The notes beneath the pieces were generated by a model that saw nothing but the letters and a program-made list of their open reading frames with translations, had not been told where the DNA came from and made no database searches. This document shows positions 8,968-17,877 of a DNA stretch of 64,000 nt, piece after piece. A program made the position numbers and the translations under genes. Source of the stretch: Magnetovibrio sp. (GTDB lineage Bacteria > Pseudomonadota > Alphaproteobacteria > Rhodospirillales > Casp-alpha2); contig PBKU01000014.1 of assembly GCA_002722175.1 (NCBI GenBank), positions 97,187-161,186 on the forward strand. The letters are read 5' to 3'. Every line of letters starts with the position of its first letter. The stretch's first letter is position 1.

Positions 8968-9684
8968 TTAGCATCGAATAAGATTCTTTCTTAAACATTC
9001 CTTAGTTAACTTTTTTGCTTCATTAACTTCATTGGGGGAAAGTTTTTTCTCAATTTCTTTCTTAAGTTTTTCTGCTTTTGAATCACCTCTAGAAGCAGCT
9101 ATGCTTGTCCACATATAGGCTCGTACCGTATCTCGGATAATACCTGCGCCCTTCATCTTCATGATAGAAAGATTAATCTGAGCGATAACATTTCCTTGTT
9201 CTGCGGCAAGTTTAAACCACTTATGCGCAAGCTTATAATCCTTTGGAACTCCATCGCCATTTTCATACATTAAGCCTAAATCATTTTGGGCATTTGGATC
9301 TCCCTTCTCAGCTGCTAATAGATACCACTTTAATGCAGTTTTATAATTCAGAGAAACTGGTCGACCTTGATAATACATGGAGCCGAGATTAAATTGAGCT
9401 TTAGTGTTACCTTTTTCGGCAGCTTTTTTATACCATTTGAAGGCTGTTTTATAATTTTGGGTAACACCTTTGCCATCTCTATACATCCAGCCAAGATTAT
9501 GTTGAGCCTTTACATTTCCTTTTTCAGCAAGCGGCTTCCATTCTCTAAACGCAGTAGCATAATCTTTATTTCTAAAGGCTGTTAACCCCTTTTTATAATC
9601 AGCAGAAAAGGCGCTATTTTGCGAGAAAATAAAAATGCTAATGCCAAGGAGTCCTAAATAAGATATCGTAAATATTTTATACAT
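8968..9684 (-). CDS. Secreted Sel1-like repeat (TPR-type) protein, paralogue
   Basis: 238 aa with a signal peptide (MYKIFTISYLGLLGISIFIF, cleavage probably after SAFSA), then a TPR-like helix pair (YKKGLTAFRNKDYATAFREW) and four to five Sel1 repeats (AQHNLGWMYRDGKGV, AQFNLGSMYYQGRPV, AQNDLGLMYENGDGV). It ends in a two-cysteine tail (ECLRKNLIRC), like the paralogue at 6891-7637. Both also share the VRAYMW motif before the last helix. Probably periplasmic scaffolding. Its 3' end faces the gap-type gene, 25 bases away. Confidence 0.88.
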   Translation of the reverse strand: MYKIFTISYLGLLGISIFIFSQNSAFSADYKKGLTAFRNKDYATAFREWKPLAEKGNVKAQHNLGWMYRDGKGVTQNYKTAFKWYKKAAEKGNTKAQFNLGSMYYQGRPVSLNYKTALKWYLLAAEKGDPNAQNDLGLMYENGDGVPKDYKLAHKWFKLAAEQGNVIAQINLSIMKMKGAGIIRDTVRAYMWTSIAASRGDSKAEKLKKEIEKKLSPNEVNEAKKLTKECLRKNLIRC

Positions 9685-10025
9685 TGAAGAAAATTCTTTT
9701 TGCCATCAGAATTATCGAGACCTTGATCCTACGAATTTTTTGCCGGCTAAGCTCCCATTATAAGGGTACAAGTAGTTTCTAGTCAGGGTTATCAAAACTA
9801 TCTTATCATATTTCTATGATTTGAAACAGGAGTTGAGATAAATTTTGGGGCAGTTTAGGGTGATTGTCCTGACTAAAGGCAATATACTTCCTCGCAAAGG
9901 GTTGCAACGCCAGCTAGAAAAATCAAAATTTATAGGAAAGACTCTATCTATTTTTCCAGCTTTATTTGCTCTATACTGCCATTTATCAATTTGCCTGTGT
10001 GCCAACCGATCGTATTGAAAGATTG
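9685..10025. other. Intergenic region between divergent genes
   Basis: 341 bases between the Sel1 protein gene (leftward) and a membrane-protein gene (rightward). It should hold both promoters. I see no clear RNA structure, repeat or conserved small gene in it. Confidence 0.5.
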
Positions 10026-10460
10026 ATGACTGTACTCAAATCAATATTTTCCCATATTGGGGGGTATTTCTGTTTTCTAGGGGTATACTTTTTAATAGTT
10101 TTTTGTGCCAACTGGTTGTCTGTTCAACCTGGGCAAGGGAGCCTGGTTAAACCAATCGTTCCTTATTTTAGCGCAGGGGCGGCCGGCATATTGGGTGCGG
10201 GATTTGGACTCTGGATTGTGAAAAGAGTTTTCGTGGGGGTGAAGCCGCGCTCTATATTTTGGATCCACTTGGCAGTAGTATTATTAGTGCAGGTAATTCC
10301 TTTGGTAGGAAGCCTTTATTATTTTGCTGGTGTTTTTAATATAGCATTTCTAGGCTTCTTGTATGCGTCAGAGTCGCCTACGGTTTTTATCCATACTTTA
10401 ATGGCATTTATAACCTCTTGGAGGCTAACAAGGGAACATGGTTTTCTTGGTTGCGACTAA
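10026..10460 (+). CDS. Small integral membrane protein, about four TM helices
   Basis: 144 aa from the ATG at 10026 (MTVLKSIFSHIGGYF); a TTG at 9966 would add 20 non-hydrophobic residues and is less likely. Hydrophobic segments: YFCFLGVYFLIVFCANW, GAAGILGAGFGLWIV, IFWIHLAVVLLVQVIPLVG and FNIAFLGFLYA, joined by short polar loops. Family not recognised. It converges with the macro-domain gene 25 bases downstream. Confidence 0.65.
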   Translation: MTVLKSIFSHIGGYFCFLGVYFLIVFCANWLSVQPGQGSLVKPIVPYFSAGAAGILGAGFGLWIVKRVFVGVKPRSIFWIHLAVVLLVQVIPLVGSLYYFAGVFNIAFLGFLYASESPTVFIHTLMAFITSWRLTREHGFLGCD

Positions 10461-10485
10461 AAATTTTATCAATAGATAAAAAAGC

Positions 10486-11022
10486 TCATCTAAAATACTC
10501 CTTTATGGCAGCTCGATGGGCGTTTAGTGAAGTGTGGTCGTAACAAGAAAAAAATACTCGTGAAATATGATTAGTGCTTTCTAAAAATACAGCGACCGTG
10601 TTGATAGCGATACGTGTTGCGGGTCTTAATGGAAATTTGAAAGCCCCAGTTGATATGGCAGGGAACGCTATTGTACAGATGTTATTTGTAACAGCAATCC
10701 TAAGGCTTGAGGTATAACATCTCGATAACAAGTCGTATTCATTGTTATCACCTCCACTCCAGACAGGGCCTACAGTATGAATAATTTTTCTTGCAGGTAA
10801 ATTGTACCCATCTGTAATCCTGGCTTCACCGGTTGGGCACCCGCCAATAGACCTGCATTCTTCTAGCAGCATCGGTCCTGCTGCACGATGAATTGCGCCA
10901 TCAACGCCACCTCCACCAAGCAGACTTGCATTAGCGGCATTAACTACAGCGTCAACCTGGAGTTGGGTGATATCGCATTCTATAATTGCGAGTCGTTCCT
11001 TTATTTTGTTCATGAAGCCCAT
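10486..11022 (-). CDS. Macro-domain protein (O-acetyl-ADP-ribose deacetylase type)
   Basis: 178 aa, the usual size of single MacroD/YmdB-type domains, which hydrolyse O-acetyl-ADP-ribose and remove mono-ADP-ribose from proteins. The ADP-ribose-binding motifs are complete: DAVVNAANASLLGGGGVDGAIH (the two Asn and the Gly-rich loop), CPTGEARIT, and FPAISTGAFKFP. The ATG at 11022 is used. It stands alone, facing away from the aldolase gene. No ADP-ribosyl-transferase or NAD-consuming toxin gene is adjacent, so a general housekeeping role is likely. Confidence 0.93.
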   Translation of the reverse strand: MGFMNKIKERLAIIECDITQLQVDAVVNAANASLLGGGGVDGAIHRAAGPMLLEECRSIGGCPTGEARITDGYNLPARKIIHTVGPVWSGGDNNEYDLLSRCYTSSLRIAVTNNICTIAFPAISTGAFKFPLRPATRIAINTVAVFLESTNHISRVFFSCYDHTSLNAHRAAIKEYFR

Positions 11023-11182
11023 ATATCTTGTTTTGGGTTTTATTGAGCACTAATAATTGCATGCAAGAAGCTATAACGCTAACAAGCAACCGAGTTTTTT
11101 GATCTCATTATATGATTGAGTATCTTTTTAGGTGAAAAGGGACCATTTGTTTCTAGCGCCCAGCCGGTGTCTCTTGTTATTT

Positions 11183-12013
11183 TCAAGAACGATAACCAGG
11201 GTCCATTTCATCAAGCATACGTTTGAGCGCAGAGAAATAACGAACAGCCATTTTTGGGCGATCTTTAGAAAATTGTTCTCTTGTGTTTTTTTGTATTTCT
11301 TTTGGTATCGTACGAAGAGTTTTTCCAGTTGAACTTGCTATGACCTGGAACATTGATGCTCGTTCAAGGTAATACAGGTCGGTGAATGCCTCAGCAGTAT
11401 TTTGACCAGTGACAGTAACACCGTGATTCGCCATAAACATAATACTATGGTTTCCAAGCTTTGATGCCATGCGACTGCCTTCAGCTTGATCAAATGCGAG
11501 CCCAAGATAAGTACCGTCATAAGCAATACGTTGATCGAACATTAGAGCACTCTGTCCACACATTTCCAATCTGGTATTTTCTAGCATGGATAAGGAAGTT
11601 GCATAAGGCATATGTGTGTGCATGATGACTTTTGCGTGCGGCGCTGCAAGATGAATTTGGCTGTGAATGATGAACGCTGATCTTTCAACTTCATTAGTTC
11701 CTTCAAGCACGTTTCCATTTTCGTCGCACAAAACCAATGAAGATGCTGTAATTTCTGACCAGTGCCAACCACAGGGGTTAACTAAAAATCGACTTCCTAA
11801 AACAGTCCCTTTTTCGTCTGGTACTGCAACGGAAAAGTGATTGCTCACTCCCTCGTTCAGGCCGAGCTTATCTGCCCATCGAAGAGAACAGGCTAAATCT
11901 ATTCGTAAATCCTTATGAGATAAGGTCACTGGCTTAACATCCCATATTAGACGTTTTATGATGCTATTGATTAATTTGATCTTAGAGCATTTTCTTCGTT
12001 TTTCCAAAATCAA
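11183..12013 (-). CDS. Class II aldolase/adducin family protein
   Basis: Zn-dependent class II aldolase fold (fuculose-phosphate aldolase / adducin head). The three-histidine metal site is seen as HTHMPYA and, further on, MANHGVTVTG; the conserved N-terminal motif GLNEGVSNHFSVAVP is present. Likely cytoplasmic, acting on a phosphorylated or hydroxy-aldehyde substrate that sequence does not reveal. The start is uncertain: there is no in-frame ATG. The TTG at 12013 is 12 bases after the rmuC stop without a good Shine-Dalgarno site, and the conserved part begins around the VTLSHKDLRIDLA segment (a GTG precedes it). It lies just downstream of rmuC on the same strand. Confidence 0.85.
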   Translation of the reverse strand: MILEKRRKCSKIKLINSIIKRLIWDVKPVTLSHKDLRIDLACSLRWADKLGLNEGVSNHFSVAVPDEKGTVLGSRFLVNPCGWHWSEITASSLVLCDENGNVLEGTNEVERSAFIIHSQIHLAAPHAKVIMHTHMPYATSLSMLENTRLEMCGQSALMFDQRIAYDGTYLGLAFDQAEGSRMASKLGNHSIMFMANHGVTVTGQNTAEAFTDLYYLERASMFQVIASSTGKTLRTIPKEIQKNTREQFSKDRPKMAVRYFSALKRMLDEMDPGYRS

Positions 12014-12025
12014 ACTGTTTTTAAG

Positions 12026-13363
12026 TCACAAAAATTCTTTTGGCTCTGTTGTTGTCTCTGCGTCTTCTATTAAAGGTTTGGGAAGAGATTTGTTCGTTTT
12101 TGCTCCAAGTTTTTTTAGTTCTGTCGCACGCTTAATTAGGTTTCCTCTACCTTCCGAAAGTTTGTTTAACGCACTCTCCTGTGCGGCTTTTGCTTTTTCA
12201 ATTTGTGTGCCAATCTCTTGTATATTTGTTAAAAAACCAACAAATTTGTCATAGAGCTGGCCAGCTTTTGTTGCTATTTCCTTTGCATTCTGGGATTGCG
12301 CTTCGTATCGCCAGATATTCTCAATGGTTCGAAGCGCTAACAACAATGTTGTTGGGGTAACTATGACAACGCCTTCACCCAATGCGAATGTGACTAGATC
12401 ATGATTTTCTTCAACGGCTAGGCTGAATGCCCCTTCGATTGGTAAAAACATTAGAACATATTCAAGAGCGTTAATATCTGTGAGACCACAGTAATTTTTA
12501 TTTGCGAGATCTTTTACATGGGTGCGGACCGATCTCACATGAGCGCTTTTGTGTTTATTGCCGTCTTCTTTATTTGCTGTATCGCAATATAGTCGGTAAG
12601 CGGTCAACGAAACTTTCGAATCGATAATGACGTCTTTACCTTCGGGCAGTCGGATGATTACATCTGGCCTAAGTCGTTGGCCTTCGTTCCCCTCTCCAGA
12701 ATGTTGAGTTTGATAATGGACCCCTTTTACGAGCCCGGACTGCTCCAAAAGTGTCTCGAGAATCATTTCGCCCCAGGCACCTTGAGTTTGACTTTGGCCG
12801 GCAAGTGCATTTGTAAGACTTTCAGCCTCGTCTCCTAAGCGCTGGTTTAACTGGGCAAGTCTGTTTAATTCTTCCTTTAAGACGACACGTTCTTTTGTTT
12901 CTGCAACATAAGTTTCCTCAACCTTTTTTTTGAAGCCGTTAATGTTTTCTTTCAGGGGGCTAAGAACAGTTTCTAAGCTCTCTTTATTTTTTTCTGTAAA
13001 AAGTTTTCCTTTTTCTTCAAATATTTCGGTTGCTAGAAGCTTAAATTGACTGGTTAACGTGTCTTTTGCCTGAACAAGTAACGTTAATTTTTCATCAGAT
13101 CTTATTTTCTCGTGCTTTAGCTGTTCTTCTAGACTCGATATTCTACTGATCTTATTTATCAAGTCGTCTGATTTTTTTTCAAGGTCTCGCTCTATTTTTT
13201 CAAGGCGCTCGGATTTTTCATTGTTTGACCGTTTTTCCTCATTAAGCTTAGCATTTTTCATATAATGTAAGCGTGATTCTGACCTTAACCTAATGGTTAA
13301 TAATAAACCGATAATCACTGCACCAATCAAAAACCCTGTCCCAAAGCTTATCGCATTTAGCAT
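12026..13363 (-). CDS. rmuC: DNA recombination protein RmuC
   Basis: 445 aa, in the usual size range. An N-terminal membrane anchor (GTGFLIGAVIIGLLLTIRL) is followed by a long coiled coil (about 30-200, rich in E/K/L) and the RmuC domain (about 200-400). That domain carries QGAWGEMILETLLEQSGLVKG, RPDVIIRLPEGKDVIIDSKVSLTAY and YVLMFLPIEGAF. The D-x-K-type segment VIIDSKVS resembles a restriction-nuclease-like core. RmuC limits inversions at short inverted repeats in E. coli. It is the first gene of a probable two-gene unit with the class II aldolase. Confidence 0.95.
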   Translation of the reverse strand: MLNAISFGTGFLIGAVIIGLLLTIRLRSESRLHYMKNAKLNEEKRSNNEKSERLEKIERDLEKKSDDLINKISRISSLEEQLKHEKIRSDEKLTLLVQAKDTLTSQFKLLATEIFEEKGKLFTEKNKESLETVLSPLKENINGFKKKVEETYVAETKERVVLKEELNRLAQLNQRLGDEAESLTNALAGQSQTQGAWGEMILETLLEQSGLVKGVHYQTQHSGEGNEGQRLRPDVIIRLPEGKDVIIDSKVSLTAYRLYCDTANKEDGNKHKSAHVRSVRTHVKDLANKNYCGLTDINALEYVLMFLPIEGAFSLAVEENHDLVTFALGEGVVIVTPTTLLLALRTIENIWRYEAQSQNAKEIATKAGQLYDKFVGFLTNIQEIGTQIEKAKAAQESALNKLSEGRGNLIKRATELKKLGAKTNKSLPKPLIEDAETTTEPKEFL

Positions 13364-13904
13364 TTTATTTTTCCATTAAACAAGTTAGGCAACTATATGT
13401 TTGTTTTTTTAAAGCTTAATCTCATTACCTCAGGCATTGAAATGCGTTAACAAAGAAAGATAAATGGTGATTTTCTAGCAAACCATGCTGGGTACGTTAG
13501 CTAACAATCGTTTAAACCCAGTATTAATCTTAGCGTTAAATGATAGTCTACCTGAAAGCAACGATTTTTGAAAGTTGGGTTGTTTGGCACAGTTATTAAA
13601 AATTACGTTTTCGGCAATTAAGAAATCTTTATGTTTTTTTAACTCTGGGAGATTATATTTAGCAGCGAAAACACGATTCATAAAAAGTTCTTTGATTAAT
13701 TTCCTCCCTATCAACTGACGCCGCCCTTTTGGGCGGCTCTTTTTTTGGAGCACAATTTAATATGCGACACACCTCCACACTAAGGTCTTTAGCGATGAAA
13801 AATATGAATTGGCCTAGAATGGCTTGAGGCTTTGAAGAAAAACACTTGGGTAGCCAACAAATTCTGAATTGAAACCCAGGTGGTTTGGCATTTTAATTTG
13901 TCTT
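13364..13904. other. 541-base region without a confident gene
   Basis: Lies between rmuC and the threonine aldolase gene, both leftward. A leftward reading frame at 13475-13753 (92 codons from a GTG, or 68 from an ATG) is open, but has no ribosome-binding site at a usable distance and crosses the plus-strand terminator stem. I do not call it. The one clear element is the rightward terminator at 13720-13746, which implies a plus-strand transcript from this region. Confidence 0.5.
13720..13746 (+). terminator. Strong Rho-independent terminator without an upstream gene
   Basis: Perfect 7-bp G/C stem GCCGCCC / GGGCGGC (13720-13726 and 13731-13737), TTTT loop, followed by a T run at 13740-13746. 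The T run is on the plus strand only, so it ends rightward transcripts. No rightward protein gene precedes it for more than 3 kb. Confidence 0.8.
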
Positions 13905-14930
13905 TCAAGAGTGGGTTTCGACTGTGGCGATAAGGCTATCGACTTCTTGTGGTTTTGTATTCCAGGCTGTAACGAACCGTGTAGCTAAACAGTCAAATTG
14001 AAATGTATTTATCGGGACCCCCCTGGCATTTAATTTTTCGATAACAGGATGAGGCAAATGAACAAATACTTCGTTTGATTCTGTTGGGTATACCAACCTG
14101 ACGCCCGAAAGCTCCGAAAGGCCCTTGCTAAGCCGGTCGGCCATTTCATTTGCGTTTCGGGCATTTCGAAGCCATATCCCATTTTTCAAATAACTTTTCA
14201 GCTGAGCTGAGACAAACTTCATCTTTGAAAGAAGCTGACCTGACCGTTTATGAAGGTAATGAAAGTCTTTAACTTCTTTGGGATTGAAAAAAATGATAGC
14301 CTCTGCTGCTAAGCAGCCGTTCTTGGTTCCTCCGAATGATAATATATCAACACCTGCCTTCCACGTAATTTCTGCGGGTCTTACATCTAGCCTTACCAGG
14401 GCATTAGCAAATCGTGCGCCATCCATATGGACACGCAGCCCGTGTGCATGTGCAGTTTCTGAAATGTCGGCAATTTCATCAACTCCATATATAGTCCCAG
14501 CTTCGCTAGCTTGCGTTATGCTAACCGTTGAAGGCTGCGTATGATGAACATCACCCCTTCCCGAAATAGCAGGCACAAGATCTTTGACTGTTATTTTCCC
14601 GTTCTTACCAGGTATGGGAATTAACTTTGCCCCTCCAGTAAATAATTCTGGTGCACCGCACTCTTCAGTATTGATATGAGAAAAACGGTGGCAGTAGATG
14701 CTTCCATAAGATGGAGTCAACGCGGCCAAAGCCAAGGCATTTGACGCGGTCCCAGTTATTGCCGGGAATACAGAAACCTCAGTTTCAAAAACATCAGAAA
14801 ACTCTTTACTGAGCTCAAGCGACAAGCTGTCTTCCCCATACGGCAGGGCAGGGGTATTATTGGCATCCACTACACCTGCAATCACCTCTGGGCATGCTAC
14901 CGTAACATTATCTGATAAGAAGTTGGTCAT
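13905..14930 (-). CDS. ltaE: Low-specificity threonine aldolase-type PLP enzyme
   Basis: 341 aa, fold-type I PLP enzyme that cleaves L-threonine/L-allo-threonine to glycine and acetaldehyde; beta-eliminating lyase family. Motifs: YGEDSLSLELSKEFSDVF, the glycine-rich GTASNALALAAL, HINTEECGAPELF (the PLP-stacking His region), RVHMDGARFANAL (Asp binding the pyridine N) and SFGGTKNG with the Schiff-base lysine. The ATG at 14930 is used. A palindrome 52 bases upstream could be its operator. It is a single-gene transcript facing away from psiE. Confidence 0.92.
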   Translation of the reverse strand: MTNFLSDNVTVACPEVIAGVVDANNTPALPYGEDSLSLELSKEFSDVFETEVSVFPAITGTASNALALAALTPSYGSIYCHRFSHINTEECGAPELFTGGAKLIPIPGKNGKITVKDLVPAISGRGDVHHTQPSTVSITQASEAGTIYGVDEIADISETAHAHGLRVHMDGARFANALVRLDVRPAEITWKAGVDILSFGGTKNGCLAAEAIIFFNPKEVKDFHYLHKRSGQLLSKMKFVSAQLKSYLKNGIWLRNARNANEMADRLSKGLSELSGVRLVYPTESNEVFVHLPHPVIEKLNARGVPINTFQFDCLATRFVTAWNTKPQEVDSLIATVETHS

Positions 14931-15262
14931 GAGAGTTTCTTTTGTTGCTTGTTGTTCTCGTACACTTGGACTGTGTATTCTATTCTATAATTAGAATATG
15001 AGCCTTCAACTTAAATGTTACGGATTTAATCATCAATGTTGTTAAGTCAAGATTTTAGCAAAAATATTAATGAACAGGGTCTAGCCTAGATTTAGGGCGA
15101 GTGTCTCGATCAATTTCGTATTTCTCTTGCTATAAATAACGTGGTGTCTTTATATTGTTAGTGGCTTCAAGTTTATATATTTTTTGTTCAAGTTGCTCTT
15201 AGTTTTATACTATCGAAGCGAAAGAATCTGGCTGTCTAGGCTATTAAGTAGTGGAGAAAATA
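14931..15262. other. Divergent intergenic region with a palindrome
   Basis: Holds the promoters of threonine aldolase (leftward) and the PsiE-like gene (rightward). Apart from the AT-rich palindrome at 14982-14997 nothing stands out. Confidence 0.5.
14982..14997. promoter_or_regulatory. 16-base palindrome upstream of threonine aldolase
   Basis: ATTCTA / TAGAAT arms separated by TAAT, a fully symmetric site in the 52-67 bases before the threonine aldolase start codon. It could be a repressor operator, or chance in AT-rich DNA. Confidence 0.3.
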
Positions 15263-15661
15263 ATGAACGATCAAAAAAATAGCGGTATAAATACATTAGC
15301 TGGTATAGTTAAATTTGCTGATGTAGTTCTTTTATGTATTGTCGGGATAGCCACTCTAATTGCAACAGGCCAGGAACTGTGGAGTATAACCCAGTCCGGA
15401 ACAGTCAAACTAGCAGATTTGATGTTATTGTTTATTTTTGCGGAAATATTAGGGATGGTTGGCGTAAGCATCAAAAGCAGCAGAATACCGATTACACTAA
15501 CACTATTTATTGCAATGACGGCATTAGCGCGATTCATAATTCTTCAAGATAAAGAGATGGAAACTGTCGCACTGCTATATGAATCAATCTCTATACTTTT
15601 AATTGCTGGGGCTGTCTTGGTTATTAGATTTGCGGACAAGAAATATTCTGACCATCATTAG
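15263..15661 (+). CDS. PsiE-like membrane protein (phosphate-starvation-inducible family)
   Basis: 132 aa from the ATG at 15263, chosen over the GTG at 15251 because GGAG sits seven bases upstream of the ATG. Four hydrophobic segments are seen: VVLLCIVGIATLIATG, LADLMLLFIFAEILGMVG, IPITLTLFIAMTALA and ISILLIAGAVLVI. The order and the F-A-E-I in helix 2 fit the PsiE family. Its function is unknown beyond induction under phosphate starvation in enterobacteria. No Pho box was identified by eye. Confidence 0.75.
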   Translation: MNDQKNSGINTLAGIVKFADVVLLCIVGIATLIATGQELWSITQSGTVKLADLMLLFIFAEILGMVGVSIKSSRIPITLTLFIAMTALARFIILQDKEMETVALLYESISILLIAGAVLVIRFADKKYSDHH

Positions 15662-15824
15662 GATAATGAATTTTTATTAATTGATGTAACTTCTTTATGT
15701 GCGGAGCGTTTTTTTAAGGTCTGCCAAAACTAAGGGATGGAAGAATAGTTGGATTTGGTCCATATATGCTTCTCTAATTAATAATATGACAGAAATGACA
15801 GCAACGGGAAGGAAGTGATATCCA

Positions 15825-16118
15825 TTAATCAGCACCTTCTATAATCCGTATGTCCCGAATTGCTCCATTATCTAATTTTTTTAATGCTCTTATATATTTT
15901 TCACTTGTGTAGGCGTTTACTGCTGTTTCTAGGTTTTTAAACTCTGTAACAACCGTCCGTTGATTTAAGCCGTTTTCAAAAGTTTCCGTTGGAAATCCCC
16001 GAACTAAAAACTTGCCGCCTGCCTCCATTATTGCAGGGGCAGCATCTTTTGCATAGGCCTCAAGCTTTTCTTGATCCAGAATTTCCCTATAAGTTACAAC
16101 CCAATACGCTTTTTTCAT
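15825..16118 (-). CDS. DUF1330 protein (dimeric alpha/beta-barrel fold)
   Basis: 97 aa. Small ferredoxin-like alpha+beta protein of the DUF1330 family: MKKAYWVVTYREILDQEKLEAY, then APAIMEAGGKFLVRG and a final strand (IRDIRIIEGA). These proteins dimerise; no enzymatic role is established. AAGGAT lies at a good distance before the ATG. It sits 120 bases downstream of the amidotransferase gene on the same strand and may share its transcript. Confidence 0.88.
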   Translation of the reverse strand: MKKAYWVVTYREILDQEKLEAYAKDAAPAIMEAGGKFLVRGFPTETFENGLNQRTVVTEFKNLETAVNAYTSEKYIRALKKLDNGAIRDIRIIEGAD

Positions 16119-16238
16119 CAGTTACATCCTTCGGTATTTTTCAAAAAAGAATTGCCTATCCGTAGTCTGCGGGAATGTCGCGAATTCACATTCGGTTTCT
16201 CTAGGTTTTCCATCAACTATTCTCGTGCAAACGCAGAA

Positions 16239-16958
16239 TCAAGATGTTTCAGCTACATAAATCCAGTTTTCATAAAATTGTTTTGCTAGGCTATTAAAGG
16301 TGTGAATATTTTTTGCGCAGTCAGTTTGTAATTTTTTTGCTCCATTTTCACCCAACGAAGATTGCAGGGCTTGAAGGTAAGTAGGTATTTTGGACCAGTT
16401 CTTTACTGTATCAATTTCAACCTCAATATGAAATTGAACTGAATATGCCTTTTCCCCCCACCGCATCGCCTGTATTCTACAGTCTTTTGACGTAGCTAGA
16501 TTCGCAGCACCTACAGGTATTTTTTGAACCTCAGCACCATGCCATTGGAGGCAGATTAGAGACTGGGGCATGCCCTTGAAGAGTGGGTCTTTTACACCTT
16601 CAACTGTTAGATCAATATGCTGGACACCAATTTCTGGCGTATGACCCTTACCGCACTTCCCTTCGAGGGCTTCGGCTAACAATTGGTGGCCTAAGCATAG
16701 GCCTAAAAAGGGCATTTCGTTGTTTTTAACGGCATTGTGTATAAAAATTTTTTCTTTCAAGAGCCATGGGTATTTGTCCTCCTCCCAGACGTCCATGGGA
16801 CCACCAAGGACCCAGAGTGCATCAAAGTTGTTAAGGTCGGGAAGTTTTTCTCCTTCATCAAGATGTACTGAAAAAAAGGCATGATTATCTGATTTTAAGA
16901 AATTTCGGAAGCTTCCTGAATGTTCACTGCGCGCGTGCTGAAGGATGAGAATTTTCAT
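16239..16958 (-). CDS. Class I glutamine amidotransferase-like protein
   Basis: 239 aa from the ATG at 16958 (MKILILQHARSEHSG). The catalytic triad is visible: C88 in the nucleophile elbow GLCLGHQLLAEAL, then H177 and E179 in QFHIEVE. Like the stand-alone GATase family related to the GuaA N-terminus (YfeJ-type), it has no synthetase domain attached. Substrates of such stand-alone proteins include gamma-glutamyl compounds and amide donors for partner enzymes; none is indicated here. A TTG at 16970 would add four residues. Confidence 0.9.
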   Translation of the reverse strand: MKILILQHARSEHSGSFRNFLKSDNHAFFSVHLDEGEKLPDLNNFDALWVLGGPMDVWEEDKYPWLLKEKIFIHNAVKNNEMPFLGLCLGHQLLAEALEGKCGKGHTPEIGVQHIDLTVEGVKDPLFKGMPQSLICLQWHGAEVQKIPVGAANLATSKDCRIQAMRWGEKAYSVQFHIEVEIDTVKNWSKIPTYLQALQSSLGENGAKKLQTDCAKNIHTFNSLAKQFYENWIYVAETS

Positions 16959-17167
16959 AGGCCAATACAAAACATTTCTACTTTGCTATTTCAACTCTGA
17001 CACTTAGTTTTCCAATGTACCAGCTTGTGACTACAAGTTTTATATAACCAAGATTAGCGCTTAGGACGCTCAAATTTTATCAAAGTATACAAAAAACTGT
17101 ATGCTGAATTATAAAATAAAAATCGAAAATAGGTTTCCCGGCAGGTTAGAACCGCTTTTTCTAAATC

Positions 17168-17827
17168 TTAAGTAACCCAGCCCATTAAGTTAAAGAAAAA
17201 TGCCTCAAGGTTTTCAATTGTCAGAAAGAGCCCTGCGCCAGCAACTACTGCTCCAACAAGGCGCGTATTCACAAAGCTTGGTTCAGTTGCCCGCAAAACG
17301 TGTAAATGCACCCAGCCTGCGGTAAGGGCAATTGCATATTGGATTACACCCAAGCCTAGCAGATAACCCGTCAATACCTGATTACTTACGCTAGCTTCCT
17401 GAGCAGCGATTGCATCACCAAATGCCGAACCATGGAAGAGACCGAAGACAAAAAAAGTAAGAAGGGCAGGAAAAAAACCTGGTGTTTGACCTGATAGAAC
17501 AAGAGCTCCCAGTCCAAGAAGAGATAATCCGACCATCGCTTCTTTGACAGGCAGTTCAATCCCGGTAGCCATCATCATACAACCAATTAGCATTGCTGTT
17601 ATATATGCCACTGGGGATAAATATCTTCGTCCTGTAAATAATGCCACAACGCCAACAAGGGCAACAAAAAATAGGTGATCAAAGCCAAGCAGTGGATGGC
17701 CAACCCCAGAGAGAATACCGTCTGAAAAACTCTCCATCGGCACCCCCGCAAGGGGATGATGAGCAAAAGCAATTGAGGGGAGAAGAATAAAAATACTTGA
17801 TATAGTACTAAATAAAGCCTGCTTCAT
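17168..17827 (-). CDS. hupE: HupE/UreJ-family metal (cobalt/nickel) transporter under B12 riboswitch
   Basis: 219 aa from the ATG at 17827, fixed by a perfect AGGAGGT five bases upstream. Signal-like N-terminus (MKQALFSTISSIFILLPSIAFA) followed by the histidine-rich family motif HHPLAG ... HPLLGFDHLFFVALVGV, with about six membrane helices in all and a second His motif (FGLFHGSAFGDAI). HupE/UreJ proteins import Ni2+ or Co2+. The cobalamin riboswitch in its leader marks this copy as a cobalt importer feeding B12 synthesis, as predicted for other B12-regulated hupE genes. It is a monocistronic unit. Confidence 0.92.
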   Translation of the reverse strand: MKQALFSTISSIFILLPSIAFAHHPLAGVPMESFSDGILSGVGHPLLGFDHLFFVALVGVVALFTGRRYLSPVAYITAMLIGCMMMATGIELPVKEAMVGLSLLGLGALVLSGQTPGFFPALLTFFVFGLFHGSAFGDAIAAQEASVSNQVLTGYLLGLGVIQYAIALTAGWVHLHVLRATEPSFVNTRLVGAVVAGAGLFLTIENLEAFFFNLMGWVT

Positions 17828-17877
17828 ACAATACCTCCTGTTTGTCACACCCGACAAACTCTTGAAGTTTTAATCCA

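Noticed and set aside
9814-10005. Leftward 63-codon frame
   Set aside because: No ribosome-binding site, no recognisable features, lies in a divergent promoter region.
10465-10480. TTTATC / GATAAA hairpin between convergent genes
   Set aside because: A/T-only weak stem; could be chance.
13475-13753. Leftward 92-codon frame
   Set aside because: No usable ribosome-binding site, start codon inside the plus-strand terminator, and no recognisable protein features.
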